Shown here: piece after piece, positions 1 to 6,448 of the stretch
How the letters are laid out: every line of letters begins with the position of its first letter
How positions within the stretch are numbered: the first letter of the stretch is position 1
NCBI GenBank assembly: GCA_009841435.1
Contig: VXLW01000003.1
Location: 1 to 32,969 of the forward strand
DNA length: 32,969 bases
Direction of reading: 5' to 3'
DNA from: Dehalococcoidia bacterium
GTDB lineage: Bacteria > Chloroflexota > Dehalococcoidia > Tepidiformales > Tepidiformaceae
Notes under the pieces: generated by a model
The model's input: only the letters and a program-made list of their open reading frames with translations
What the model was told of the DNA's origin: nothing
Databases searched by the model: none
Translations under genes and position numbers: made by a program

Positions 1-250
1 GGGATGCGGGGGCGGTGGGGGGAGAGGTCGGCGTAGCGGCGGACGTGGGATCAGGCGAGGGGGTGGGAGAAGGGGATGGCGTGGCGGTGTCCGGGTCGGG
101 GGGAGCCGGGGTCGAGGCGGGGGGCTCGGGAGGTTCGGCAGGCTCCGAGGTCGGCGTGGACGAGCCGTCCTCGAGCACGAAGAACAGCACGACGGCAAGT
201 CCGGCGACGAACGCCAGGATGACCGTGAAGACCCACCGGCTCGGGCGCAT
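1..250 (-). CDS. Membrane-anchored protein with Pro/Thr/Ser-rich linker (C-terminal part cut by window edge)
   Basis: Partial gene running off the left edge on the minus strand; 83 codons are visible. It starts with ATG at 250-248, MRPSRWVFTV, followed by one hydrophobic helix (about residues 7-25, TVILAFVAGLAVVLFFVL). After that comes a low-complexity linker of Pro, Thr, Ser and Ala with a few Asp/Glu, continuing to the edge. The pattern is a type II membrane anchor or uncleaved signal followed by a wall-spanning or spacer stalk. The functional domain would lie outside the window, so no function can be given. The other reading frames here look like proteins only because of the skewed GC composition. 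A promoter with -10 TACAGT lies 6 nt before the ATG, so the transcript is probably leaderless. Confidence 0.7.
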   Translation of the reverse strand, partial: MRPSRWVFTVILAFVAGLAVVLFFVLEDGSSTPTSEPAEPPEPPASTPAPPDPDTATPSPSPTPSPDPTSAATPTSPPTAPAS

Positions 251-256
251 CCGTCC

Positions 257-284
257 ACTGTAGCCGCATCACCCGCAGGGCCAA
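257..284 (-). promoter_or_regulatory. Promoter of the membrane-anchored gene, leaderless type
   Basis: On the minus strand, TTGGCC (284-279), a 16-nt spacer and TACAGT (262-257) lie with the -10 box ending 6 nt before the ATG at 250. Transcription would begin at or next to the start codon, leaving no room for a ribosome-binding site. The same TACAGT-to-ATG geometry recurs in front of gcvT. Confidence 0.5.
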
Positions 285-296
285 GATCGCGCTGTC

Positions 297-325
297 TTGT
301 GAGAACCCTCCAGAGGCGGCATAGT
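297..325 (+). promoter_or_regulatory. Promoter of the SDR gene
   Basis: TTGTGA (297-302), a 17-nt spacer and CATAGT (320-325) match sigma-70 type boxes at four or more positions each. The start site would be near 332, giving a leader of about 30 nt that contains the purine-rich ribosome-binding site before the ATG at 362. It is back to back with the minus-strand promoter at 257-284. Confidence 0.5.
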
Positions 326-361
326 CGCGCCGCCGGGCGGTTGGCCCGCAAGGGGAGAGCG

Positions 362-1189
362 ATGGCTGGACTGAATCTCACGGGAATCGAGGGCAAGGTG
401 GCGGTCGTGACGGGCGCGGGCCGCATGAAGAGCATCGGCCGCAGCATCGCCGTCGAGCTGGCGAAGGCCGGGGCCGACGTGGTCATCACCGGCACTGGGC
501 GTCCTCCCGAGCGCTACCCCGACGACGAGAAGGCCGCGGGTTGGCGCGACATCGCCTCCGTGGCGGAGGAAATCGAGGCGGAGGGCCGGCGCGCCCTGCC
601 CCTCGTGAGCGACTCGGGGGACGAGAACTCCGTGCAGGAGCTCCTCGACGCCACGCTCGCGGAGTTCGGACGCGTGGACTTCGTCGTGAACAACGCCGGG
701 GCGGCGCGCGGCCCCGACCGCGTGCCTGTCGTCGACATGCCCATCGACGCATGGGACACCGTCATCCGGGTCAACCTGCGCGGTCCGTTCCTGATGTCGA
801 AGATCTTCGGGCAGCAGCTCATCGACGCCGGGAACGGTGGCGTGATCATCAACATCTCCTCGATCGCGGGGAAGGTGCTGGGCCCGAACATGGCCGCGTA
901 TGTCGCCAGCAAGGCCGGCCTCCAGGGCATGACCGGCGGCATGGCGCGGGAGATCGGGAAGCACGGCGTCCGTGTGAACGCCATCTGTCCCGGGCTCGTC
1001 GACACCTCGCGCATGGCGGACGTGTTCGACGACCCCGACTTCGCCGCACGCGCCTCGATGATCCCCATCGGCCGCGCCGGCCTTGGCGAGGACATCGGCT
1101 GGGCGACGGTCTACCTGTGCAGCGACCAGGGGTCGTGGATCACCGGCCAGTCGATCAACGTCTGCGGGGGCAATGCGGTCGCGCATTGA
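362..1189 (+). CDS. Short-chain dehydrogenase/reductase (SDR family)
   Basis: A 275-residue classical SDR, a cytosolic NAD(P)-dependent oxidoreductase of alcohols or ketones; the substrate cannot be told. The Rossmann motif is TGAGRMKSIG (residues 17-26), longer than the usual TGxxxGIG by a few residues. NNAG is at 110-113, the catalytic Ser at 166/167 in NISS, and YxxxK at Tyr180/Lys184, followed by the RVNAICPG segment. The length is typical. I chose the ATG at 362 because it follows an AAGGGGAGA ribosome-binding site and starts directly with the family-like N-terminus; an upstream in-frame start at 299 would add 21 Arg-rich residues and overlap the promoter. The downstream PIN gene overlaps its stop codon. 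The glycine-rich loop variation resembles SDRs that are often involved in lipid or cyclic alcohol metabolism, but that is weak evidence. Confidence 0.9.
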   Translation: MAGLNLTGIEGKVAVVTGAGRMKSIGRSIAVELAKAGADVVITGTGRPPERYPDDEKAAGWRDIASVAEEIEAEGRRALPLVSDSGDENSVQELLDATLAEFGRVDFVVNNAGAARGPDRVPVVDMPIDAWDTVIRVNLRGPFLMSKIFGQQLIDAGNGGVIINISSIAGKVLGPNMAAYVASKAGLQGMTGGMAREIGKHGVRVNAICPGLVDTSRMADVFDDPDFAARASMIPIGRAGLGEDIGWATVYLCSDQGSWITGQSINVCGGNAVAH

Positions 1190-1629
1190 AGGGCGAACGC
1201 GAACCGCTGCGCGCGATCGTCGACACGAACCTGCTCGTCGGGGCGTTGGCACGGCCCGACGGCACGGCGGCACGCATCCTCGATCACTGGCGGGCGGGCG
1301 ACTTCGAGCACGTCGCCTCGACGGCAACCCTGCGGGAGGCGGAGCTGGTGGTGGGGGCGCGCTGGGTGGCACGCATTGCCGATAGCCGTGCGCGCGACGC
1401 CCTGCTCGCCGAGCTTCGCGAGCACTCGGTGCTTGTTGAAGCGTCGGTGCTCGATGAGCTCACGCTCAAGGACGCGGGCGACCGTCGCTTGGTGGAGGCC
1501 GCGCACGCGAGCGGTGCGTCCTACCTGGTGACTGCCGATCGCGAGGTGCTCCTGGCGCGCGGCTACGGCGCCGTCGAGTTCGTAACGGCCGGGGAGTTCC
1601 TGCGGGCGCTCGCCACTCGCGCCGGTTGA
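1186..1629 (+). CDS. PIN-domain protein (COG1569-like putative toxin/ribonuclease)
   Basis: A 147-residue protein with a PIN-fold RNase pattern: Asp13 in IVDTNLLVG, a Glu at 51 or 53, Asp99 in DAGDRRLVEAA and Asp118 in YLVTADREVL. These acidic residues normally hold the Mg/Mn ions of the nuclease site. The overall form (VDTNLLVGAL, then ILDHWRAGDFE) resembles the PIN family often labelled a toxin-antitoxin toxin component. I place the start at TTG 1186, whose bases overlap the SDR stop (TTGA), implying translational coupling; no ATG or GTG is available before the first conserved Asp. The same frame stays open far upstream inside the SDR gene, but that is a shadow. No antitoxin gene adjoins it, so a toxin role is not supported by context. 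Confidence 0.75.
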   Translation: MKGEREPLRAIVDTNLLVGALARPDGTAARILDHWRAGDFEHVASTATLREAELVVGARWVARIADSRARDALLAELREHSVLVEASVLDELTLKDAGDRRLVEAAHASGASYLVTADREVLLARGYGAVEFVTAGEFLRALATRAG

Positions 1630-1654
1630 CGCGTCCCGCGGGCGCTCCTACGGT
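1626..1654 (+). promoter_or_regulatory. Promoter of the esterase gene
   Basis: TTGACG (1626-1631), a 17-nt spacer and TACGGT (1649-1654) make one of the best sigma-70 matches in the window. The -35 box overlaps the stop codon of the PIN gene. The start site would be near 1661, leaving room for the GAGGAGG ribosome-binding site before the ATG at 1679. Confidence 0.6.
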
Positions 1655-1678
1655 TCCCGAACCCGAGGAGGCGGACCG

Positions 1679-2602
1679 ATGACACTGAACCCGCAGGCGA
1701 AATTCCTTCTTGATCAGATGGCGGCCATGGGCATGCCGCCGATCCACGAGCAGGAACCCGAGGCCGTGCGCGAGGCCAACCGCCTGCCACCGGCTGTCCC
1801 GGGTGCCACGATGGCCAACGTCGAGGACCGCAACATCCCTGGTCCCGCGGGCGACATCCCCGTGCGCATCTACCGCCCGACGGATGCCGGCGACCACCCT
1901 CTGCTGGTCTGGTACCACGGCGGCGGCTGGGTTATCGGCGACCTCGACGGCGCGGACGTGACCTGCCGCGAGCTGGCAGCGAAGAGCGGCTCGGTCGTCG
2001 TCTCGGTCGACTACCGCCTCGCGCCCGAGCACCGCTACCCGGCGGCGCACGAGGACTGCTACGCGGCGACGGTCTGGGCGGCGGAGAACGCCGCCGACCT
2101 TGGGGCCGACGCGGGCAAGCTCGCAGTCGGCGGCGACTCGGCGGGCGGCAACCTCGCGGCGGTCGTGTCCTTGCGAGCGCGCGATGAGGACGGGCCAGCG
2201 ATCCGCTTCCAGCTGCTCGTCTACCCCGTGACCGACCACGACTACGGAACCGACTCGTACCGGGACAACGCGGACGGCTACCTGCTGACACGCGATGGCA
2301 TGGAGTGGTTCTGGAACCACTACCTCGGACCGGACGGCGACGGCTCGCACCCGCACGCCTCGCCGCTGCGCGCCGAGGACCTGTCGGGGCTGCCGCCAGC
2401 GCACGTCATCACGGCCGAGTACGACCCGCTCCGGGACGAGGGCGAGGCCTACGCGAAGCGCCTTCAGGATGCAGGCGTGGACGTTACGCAGACGCGCTAC
2501 GCCGGCCAGATCCACGCCTTCTACGGCATGCACGGCGTCCTTGACGACGCCACGAACGCAGCCGACGAATCGGCGGAGAAGCTGAAGGCGGCGCTGGCCT
2601 AG
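1679..2602 (+). CDS. Alpha/beta-hydrolase, hormone-sensitive-lipase-like esterase
   Basis: A 307-residue cytosolic carboxylesterase of the bacterial HSL (family IV) group, hydrolysing short or medium acyl esters. The oxyanion-hole motif HGGG is at 80-83. The nucleophile elbow is GDSAGG at 152-157 (Ser154). The acid is probably Asp249 in AEYDPLRDEG and the base His279 in IHAFYG. DYRLAPEHRYPA at 111-122 is also typical. The length matches the family. The ATG at 1679 follows a strong GAGGAGG site. Its stop codon shares the palindrome CTAG (2599-2602) with the convergent thrS stop, so the two genes overlap by 4 nt. The natural substrate is not indicated by its neighbours. Confidence 0.92.
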   Translation: MTLNPQAKFLLDQMAAMGMPPIHEQEPEAVREANRLPPAVPGATMANVEDRNIPGPAGDIPVRIYRPTDAGDHPLLVWYHGGGWVIGDLDGADVTCRELAAKSGSVVVSVDYRLAPEHRYPAAHEDCYAATVWAAENAADLGADAGKLAVGGDSAGGNLAAVVSLRARDEDGPAIRFQLLVYPVTDHDYGTDSYRDNADGYLLTRDGMEWFWNHYLGPDGDGSHPHASPLRAEDLSGLPPAHVITAEYDPLRDEGEAYAKRLQDAGVDVTQTRYAGQIHAFYGMHGVLDDATNAADESAEKLKAALA

Positions 2603-4380
2603 GGGACAAGCGCTTTCGTTTCGCGCTCCTCCTCGATGCGCCCGAGGAAGTCGGCGATCGGAATCGCCCCGAGGTCCTCGCCGGTGCGGACCCGCACCGC
2701 GACCGTGCCCGCCTCGGCCTCGCGATCGCCGGCGACGAGCATGTAAGGGACCTTCTGCAACGTTGCGTGGCGGATCTTCGCATTCATGCGTTCGCTGCGG
2801 GCGTCCACCTCGACGCGGAAGCCGGCCTCGCGCAACGTGGCGGCCACCTCGTCGGCGTAAGGCTGGTGGCGGTCGGCGATGGGGATGACCGTCGCCTGCA
2901 CCGGCGCGAGCCAGAGCGGGAAGGCGCCCCCGAAGTGCTCGATGAGCACGCCCAGGAAGCGCTCGGTCGCGCCGGTGACGGCCTGGTGGAGCATGACGGG
3001 GGTGTGCTCCTTGCCGTCCTCGCCCGTGTAGACGCAGCCCAAACGACCCGGCTGGATGAAGTCGACCTGGATGGTCGAGAGCTGCCACTCGCGGCCGAGC
3101 ACGTCCTTCGCGATGAAGTCGGCCTTGGGGCCGTAGAAGGCGGCCTCGCCTTCCTCCTCGGCGAACTCGAGACCCGAGGCTTCCATCGCGTTCCGCAGGG
3201 CCGCGACGGCCTGCTCCCACTGCTCTGGTGCGTCGACGAATTTGCCGTCGCCGCCCGTATCGGGCAGGGAGAGGGCGACGCGGTAGTCGGTCAGGCCGTA
3301 CGTCTCGAACGCTTCCCGGATGAGCGAGAGGCCGAGGGCGAACTCCTCCTGGATCTGGTCGGGCGTGCAGAACACGTGGATGTCGTCCTGGGTGAGGGAG
3401 CGCACGCGGGTGAGGCCGTTGAGCTCGCCCGACTTCTCGTAGCGGTAGAGCGTGGCGAACTCGGCGTAACGCAGCGGCAGGTCTCGGTAGCTGTGGGGCT
3501 CCGCGTTGAAGAGCATCATGTGCGAGGGGCAGTTCATCGGCTTCAGCAGGAACTCCGTCTCGCCGTCGACCATCGGAGGGAACATGGCGTCGGCGTAATG
3601 CTCGCGGTGCCCGGAGCGTTCGTAGAGCTGGCCCTTCACCACGTTGGCGGTCCAGACGTGCTTGTGGCCCGCGCGCTCCTGCAGCTCGCGCACGTAGCTC
3701 TCCATCAGGTGCCGGACGGTTTCGCCCTTCGGCAGGAAGAGCGGGATGCCCTGCCCGACGACGTCGGAGAAGGTGAACAGCCCGAGTTCGCGACCGACGC
3801 GGCGGTGGTCGCGCTTGCGGGCTTCCTCGAGCCGGCGCTCGTACTCGTCGAGCTCCTCCTGCGTCTCGAAGAGGGCGCCGTAGACCCGCTGGAGTTGAGG
3901 GTTGTTTTCGTCGCCGCGCCAGTAGGCCCCGGCGATGCTCATGAGCTTGAAGGCGGGGATCTCGCCCGTGTGGTTCACGTGACCGCCCCGGCAGAGGTCG
4001 GTGAACTGGCCGTGGGTGCACTGCGTGATGTTGTCGTCCTCGATGTCGGCGATCAGTTCGAGCTTGAAGGGTTGGTCGGCCCACTGCTCTTCGGCCTCTT
4101 CGCGGGTGATGGAGGACATCTGGAAGGGGAGCCGCCGTCCGATCGACTTGCGCATGCGGCGTCGCAGCCAGGTCAGATCTTCCTGCGTCAGGGCGCGGGG
4201 CAGGAGGAAGTCGTAGTAGAAGCCCGTGTCAGTTGGCGGCCCGATGCCGATCTCGGCCTCGGGCATGAGCTCGACCATGGCCTCGGCCAGCACGTGCGCG
4301 GCCGAGTGGCGCATGCGTGAGAGCCGCTCTTCCTTCTCGAGGGCGGCGAGATCAACGTGGTCTTCGATGGGTTCTGGCAT
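2599..4380 (-). CDS. thrS: Threonyl-tRNA synthetase lacking the TGS domain
   Basis: Charges tRNA-Thr with threonine. It has 593 residues, about 45-50 fewer than the usual 640. The protein starts directly before the N2 editing domain, so the N-terminal TGS domain is absent. The editing site is intact: HSAAH (His25, His29) and CRGGH (Cys130, His134). The class II core contains MNCPSHM (zinc ligand Cys284), motif 2 TLYRYEKSGEL, zinc ligands His335 and His465, and motif 3 ERFLGVLIEHFGG. The C-terminal anticodon-binding domain ends near VRVRTGEDLGAIPI. I place the start at ATG 4380-4378 because it follows CGGGGAG and a T-box leader; the open frame extends 38 codons further upstream, but that stretch is the leader RNA and is not protein-like. 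Confidence 0.95.
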   Translation of the reverse strand: MPEPIEDHVDLAALEKEERLSRMRHSAAHVLAEAMVELMPEAEIGIGPPTDTGFYYDFLLPRALTQEDLTWLRRRMRKSIGRRLPFQMSSITREEAEEQWADQPFKLELIADIEDDNITQCTHGQFTDLCRGGHVNHTGEIPAFKLMSIAGAYWRGDENNPQLQRVYGALFETQEELDEYERRLEEARKRDHRRVGRELGLFTFSDVVGQGIPLFLPKGETVRHLMESYVRELQERAGHKHVWTANVVKGQLYERSGHREHYADAMFPPMVDGETEFLLKPMNCPSHMMLFNAEPHSYRDLPLRYAEFATLYRYEKSGELNGLTRVRSLTQDDIHVFCTPDQIQEEFALGLSLIREAFETYGLTDYRVALSLPDTGGDGKFVDAPEQWEQAVAALRNAMEASGLEFAEEEGEAAFYGPKADFIAKDVLGREWQLSTIQVDFIQPGRLGCVYTGEDGKEHTPVMLHQAVTGATERFLGVLIEHFGGAFPLWLAPVQATVIPIADRHQPYADEVAATLREAGFRVEVDARSERMNAKIRHATLQKVPYMLVAGDREAEAGTVAVRVRTGEDLGAIPIADFLGRIEEERETKALVP

Positions 4381-4636
4381 GGCTGGGACTCCCCGGACGT
4401 TCTGGCGCCTGCTCAGGGACGGCGCGCGGCCCGTGGTCCCACCCTGATTCCCCGCGCGGCTGCGCGGGCTCGTTGTGGCCGGTAACGGGGCCAACCGTGC
4501 GCGCCTATCCGCCGGGGCTTCGGGCGCAGGCTCGCGGGTGGTGTTCGCCGCCGGGCGCCGCGCTTCCAGCCAGTGGCGCGGCTCTCTGTGGGGGGCGGGT
4601 ACTCGTCCCGGTCGTCGCCTCTCTCTGTGCGGTTGT
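4381..4636 (-). promoter_or_regulatory. T-box riboswitch leader of thrS, translational type
   Basis: The leader RNA (minus strand, about 255 nt) carries the T-box sequence AGGGTGGGACCACGG at 4446-4432, close to the consensus AGGGTGGNACCGCG. The matching 3' strand CGTCCCT is at about 4421-4415, as in an antiterminator-type helix. Upstream are the GAGTACCCG bulge region and the AGAGAGCCGCGC...GGAAGCGCGG distal stem I. Next comes GAACACCACC, where ACC is a threonine specifier codon. A 7-bp stem III hairpin lies at 4468-4451. There is no U-tract. Instead TCCCT can pair with GGGGA of the ribosome-binding site (4396-4388), so uncharged tRNA-Thr would free the site for translation. T-boxes of this class are established for aminoacyl-tRNA synthetase genes; the fold was done by eye. 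Confidence 0.85.
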
Positions 4637-4642
4637 GCTTCG

Positions 4643-4670
4643 AGTATAGCGAGCGGGGCGGACGGGTCGA
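4643..4670 (-). promoter_or_regulatory. Promoter of the thrS T-box transcript
   Basis: On the minus strand TCGACC (4670-4665), a 16-nt spacer and TATACT (4648-4643) precede the leader. The predicted start is near 4636. The promoter begins only a few bases after the stop codon of the upstream GIY-YIG gene, so thrS can be transcribed independently. Confidence 0.6.
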
Positions 4671-4677
4671 GGGGTGG

Positions 4678-5238
4678 TCAGAAGCCCCCGCTACTCGCGT
4701 AGACGACCAGCAGCACGATGCCCACCGCGATCGCGCCCCACATCCGCCGTTTCCGGCGGCTGCGGAAGAGTCCCCGGATCTCACGCCGGAGGAAGCGTGC
4801 GAACCAGTCGTCGTGAGGACGGCCGTACCCGCGACGCCGGTGCGAGCTGCCTCGGCGAGAAGGCCTTGGCCCCGACATGGAGGGGTTGGCGAAGGGGATG
4901 GGGTTGAGGGCGGTGATCTCCTTGAAACGGACGGCGCGCTGGTCGCGCAGGGACTTCATGGCTGCTTCGAAGCCGGCCGCGTCCTTTCGTGTCGCTCTCG
5001 GACCCGACTTCCACACCAACGTCGGGTGTCCCCCGGCCGTCGAGGGAACTTCGCCATCCTGGTGTTCCCGCAGTCGCCTCCCGACGTGCGCCGTGTGTCC
5101 GACGTAGTGCCCGTAGTCGGTGTCGAGCACGTAGACAAAGAACCGCCGGTTGGGGTCGGCGGCGTCTCGGAGATCCTGCTCGTAGCCGAGGTCTTCCGGC
5201 TCGTAATACCTGCGTCGTCTACGCATACAACGGGGCAT
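4678..5238 (-). CDS. GIY-YIG domain protein with C-terminal membrane segment
   Basis: A 186-residue protein. Residues about 33-115 form a GIY-YIG nuclease-like domain: FFVYVLDTDYGHYVGHT supplies the VYV...YVG pair, HVGRRLREHQ the conserved Arg, and FEAAMKSLRD the Glu region. This resembles the small UPF0213/YhbQ-like proteins. A basic, Arg-rich linker (about 128-164) leads to one hydrophobic helix at the extreme C-terminus (about 166-182, WGAIAVGIVLLVVYASS). That would place the catalytic domain on the cytosolic face of the membrane, which is unusual for the family. The start may be ATG 5238 or ATG 5226. A CATAAT box at 5242-5237 covers the first and would favour 5226 as a near-leaderless start. 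No clear ribosome-binding site is seen for either. Confidence 0.75.
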   Translation of the reverse strand: MPRCMRRRRRYYEPEDLGYEQDLRDAADPNRRFFVYVLDTDYGHYVGHTAHVGRRLREHQDGEVPSTAGGHPTLVWKSGPRATRKDAAGFEAAMKSLRDQRAVRFKEITALNPIPFANPSMSGPRPSRRGSSHRRRGYGRPHDDWFARFLRREIRGLFRSRRKRRMWGAIAVGIVLLVVYASSGGF

Positions 5239-5294
5239 TATGCCAAGCCGGGATGCCTCGTGGCGCGGCGGAAGCGGTCGCGGGGAAAACGCGC

Positions 5295-5300
5295 TAGGCT
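5295..5300 (+). promoter_or_regulatory. -10 box of the tRNA-Val gene
   Basis: TAGGCT at 5295-5300 lies 11 nt before the first base of the mature tRNA, suitable for a short 5' leader removed by RNase P. No convincing -35 box is seen. An identical TAGGCT precedes the gene at 21166. Confidence 0.4.
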
Positions 5301-5311
5301 GGTCAATCCGT

Positions 5312-5388
5312 GGGCGGTTAGCTCAGATGGTTAGAGCGCTGCGTTGACATCGCAGAGGTCACTGGTTCGAATCCAGTATCGCCCACCA
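5312..5388 (+). tRNA. tRNA-Val (anticodon GAC)
   Basis: A complete 77-nt cloverleaf including an encoded CCA. The acceptor stem GGGCGGT (5312-5318) pairs with ATCGCCC (5378-5384), with one G-T pair; the discriminator is A and CCA is at 5386-5388. The D stem is GCTC/GAGC. The anticodon stem is CTGCG (5339-5343) with CGCAG (5351-5355) around loop TTGACAT, giving anticodon GAC at 5346-5348. The T arm is ACTGG-TTCGAAT-CCAGT (5361-5377). It decodes GTC and GTT, common valine codons in this GC-rich genome. Confidence 0.97.
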
Positions 5389-5471
5389 CGAAACCCCACA
5401 CCACCCATGCCGGATTGGTGGGTCCGCACCCTGGTGCGAAGCCGTCCCCGTTCCCGACCCGAGGGTGTCAC

Positions 5472-5903
5472 ATGAACACGCAAGACGACGACCTGCAGAG
5501 CAATGCCCGCGCCACGACCCGCCTGCGCGACCTCGTTTCGCGGCTGGACGAATCCGCGATGTCCCGTTCGCTCGGCGGTGGGTGGACAGCCGCTTTCGCC
5601 CTCGTCCATCTGGCCTTCTGGGATGCGCGCCAGGATGTTGCCCTCCAGCGCTACATGCGCGGTGACGCGTTTCCGGGCGAGGACGTGACGACCAACGCAA
5701 CCCTGGAGGCGATCGCCCCGCTGTTCGACGCCGGGGAGGCTGGCGCCATCGCCGTGCAGGCGGCGGAACAGCTCGACGCGACCCTGGAAGCCCTCACCGG
5801 CGACCAGCTCGAGTCGCTCCGTCAAACCGGCTTCGCGTACGCGATCGAACGCTGGCGGCACCGCGAGGACCATGTCGCCCAGATCGAGGCGGTCCTGCCC
5901 TGA
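5472..5903 (+). CDS. DinB-like four-helix-bundle protein
   Basis: A 143-residue protein resembling the DinB_2/maleylpyruvate-isomerase N-terminal superfamily, small helical bundles that bind a divalent metal with three His residues. Visible candidates are His46 in ALVHLAFWDAR and His130 and His134 in WRHREDHVAQIE, the typical HLAxWDxR and HxxDHxxQI signatures. Members act as thiol-dependent transferases or hydrolases, or have no known activity, so no reaction can be assigned. I chose the ATG at 5472 over an in-frame start at 5415, because the extra 19 residues (Pro-rich, MVGPHPGAKPSP) lack family character. It is the first gene after tRNA-Val on the same strand. Its ribosome-binding site is weak (GAGGGTG). 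Confidence 0.8.
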   Translation: MNTQDDDLQSNARATTRLRDLVSRLDESAMSRSLGGGWTAAFALVHLAFWDARQDVALQRYMRGDAFPGEDVTTNATLEAIAPLFDAGEAGAIAVQAAEQLDATLEALTGDQLESLRQTGFAYAIERWRHREDHVAQIEAVLP

Positions 5904-5929
5904 GCGAGTGATCCCGCTCCGATAATGCC

Positions 5930-5959
5930 TTGACCGCCCCTGCCCGCCACTGGTAGGCA
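5930..5959 (+). promoter_or_regulatory. Possible promoter of the GYD gene
   Basis: TTGACC at 5930-5935 is followed after 18 nt by TAGGCA (5954-5959). The -10 match is weak. The box overlaps the left arm of the 8-bp dyad at 5949-5974, which would suit a repressor-controlled promoter. Confidence 0.3.
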
Positions 5960-5974
5960 TACAGCACTACCAGT
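5949..5974 (+). promoter_or_regulatory. 8-bp inverted repeat upstream of the GYD gene (operator candidate)
   Basis: ACTGGTAG (5949-5956) and CTACCAGT (5967-5974) are perfect inverted repeats separated by 10 nt. The right arm ends just before the GGAGG ribosome-binding site at about 5976-5980. The centre-to-centre spacing of 18 nt is between one and two helical turns. It could be a dimeric repressor site or a hairpin in the leader RNA. Confidence 0.45.
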
Positions 5975-5986
5975 TGGAGGAAGAAC

Positions 5987-6307
5987 ATGGGGAAGTACCT
6001 GCTTCAGGCGAGCTACACGCAGACCGGCCTTGCGGGCCTCGTCAAGGAAGGCGGAACGAGCCGCCGGGCGGCCCTGACGGAGACCATCGAGGGTGTTGGC
6101 GGCTCTCTGGAGTCCCTCTACTTCGCGTTCGGCAAGAACGACCTCTTCATCACCGCGGATCTTCCCGATGACGCCGCCGCGACCGCCGTCTCGCTCGCTA
6201 TCAGCTCCGCCGGGGCTCTTGGCGTGAGCGTCACCGTGCTGCTGACCGCCGAGACCGTGGACCAGGCCGTCTCCATGAACGTGCCTTACCGACCTCCCGG
6301 CGCCTGA
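5987..6307 (+). CDS. GYD-domain protein
   Basis: A 106-residue protein of the GYD family (ferredoxin-like alpha/beta fold, common near oxidoreductases; function not established). The typical N-terminus is MGKYLLQASYTQTGLAGLVKEGG, here split as YLLQASYTQTGLAGL (4-18) then the SRRAAL helix (25-30). GVGGSLESLYFAFGKNDLF (36-54) corresponds to the G(G)xxxxxYxxxGxYD core, with ND replacing YD. SAGALGVSVTVLLT follows. The length is standard. The ATG at 5987 follows TTGGAGGAAGA, a strong ribosome-binding site. It ends 141 nt before the PKS start and has its own candidate promoter and dyad, so co-transcription with the PKS is possible but unproven. Confidence 0.82.
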   Translation: MGKYLLQASYTQTGLAGLVKEGGTSRRAALTETIEGVGGSLESLYFAFGKNDLFITADLPDDAAATAVSLAISSAGALGVSVTVLLTAETVDQAVSMNVPYRPPGA

Positions 6308-6393
6308 CCCGCTCCAGGCTGTCGGTTGGCCCTGTGGGGTAAGCCGACTCACACCGCGATTCGGAGTGCGCCACCAACAGGCGGGCGCTTCTT

Positions 6394-6423
6394 CATAATG
6401 ACCCAGACAGGCTCCTGCGCAGG
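6394..6423 (+). promoter_or_regulatory. PKS upstream region: -10 box and 10-bp palindrome
   Basis: CATAAT (6394-6399) is a good -10 box without a clear -35 partner. Fifteen nt further, CCTGCGCAGG (6414-6423) is a perfect 10-bp palindrome lying just after the expected transcription start. The PKS ribosome-binding site AGGAG (6441-6445) and the ATG at 6449 follow. The arrangement would suit a repressor binding near +10, but a 10-bp GC-rich palindrome can arise by chance. Confidence 0.35.
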
Positions 6424-6448
6424 GAGACCCTGTCGCGGGTAGGAGCCC

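Noticed and set aside
2767-4320. Long plus-strand open frame (517 codons) opposite thrS
   Set aside because: Shadow of thrS on the other strand; composition is dominated by Val/Leu/Glu/Arg as expected from GC-rich antisense, with no domain.
5425-5438. CGCACC-CT-GGTGCG hairpin after tRNA-Val as a terminator
   Set aside because: Only a 6-bp arm with a 2-nt loop and no T-tract; too weak to call.
6318-6352. GTCGG...CCGAC inverted repeat after the GYD gene as a terminator
   Set aside because: Five paired bases with a long loop and no T-tract.
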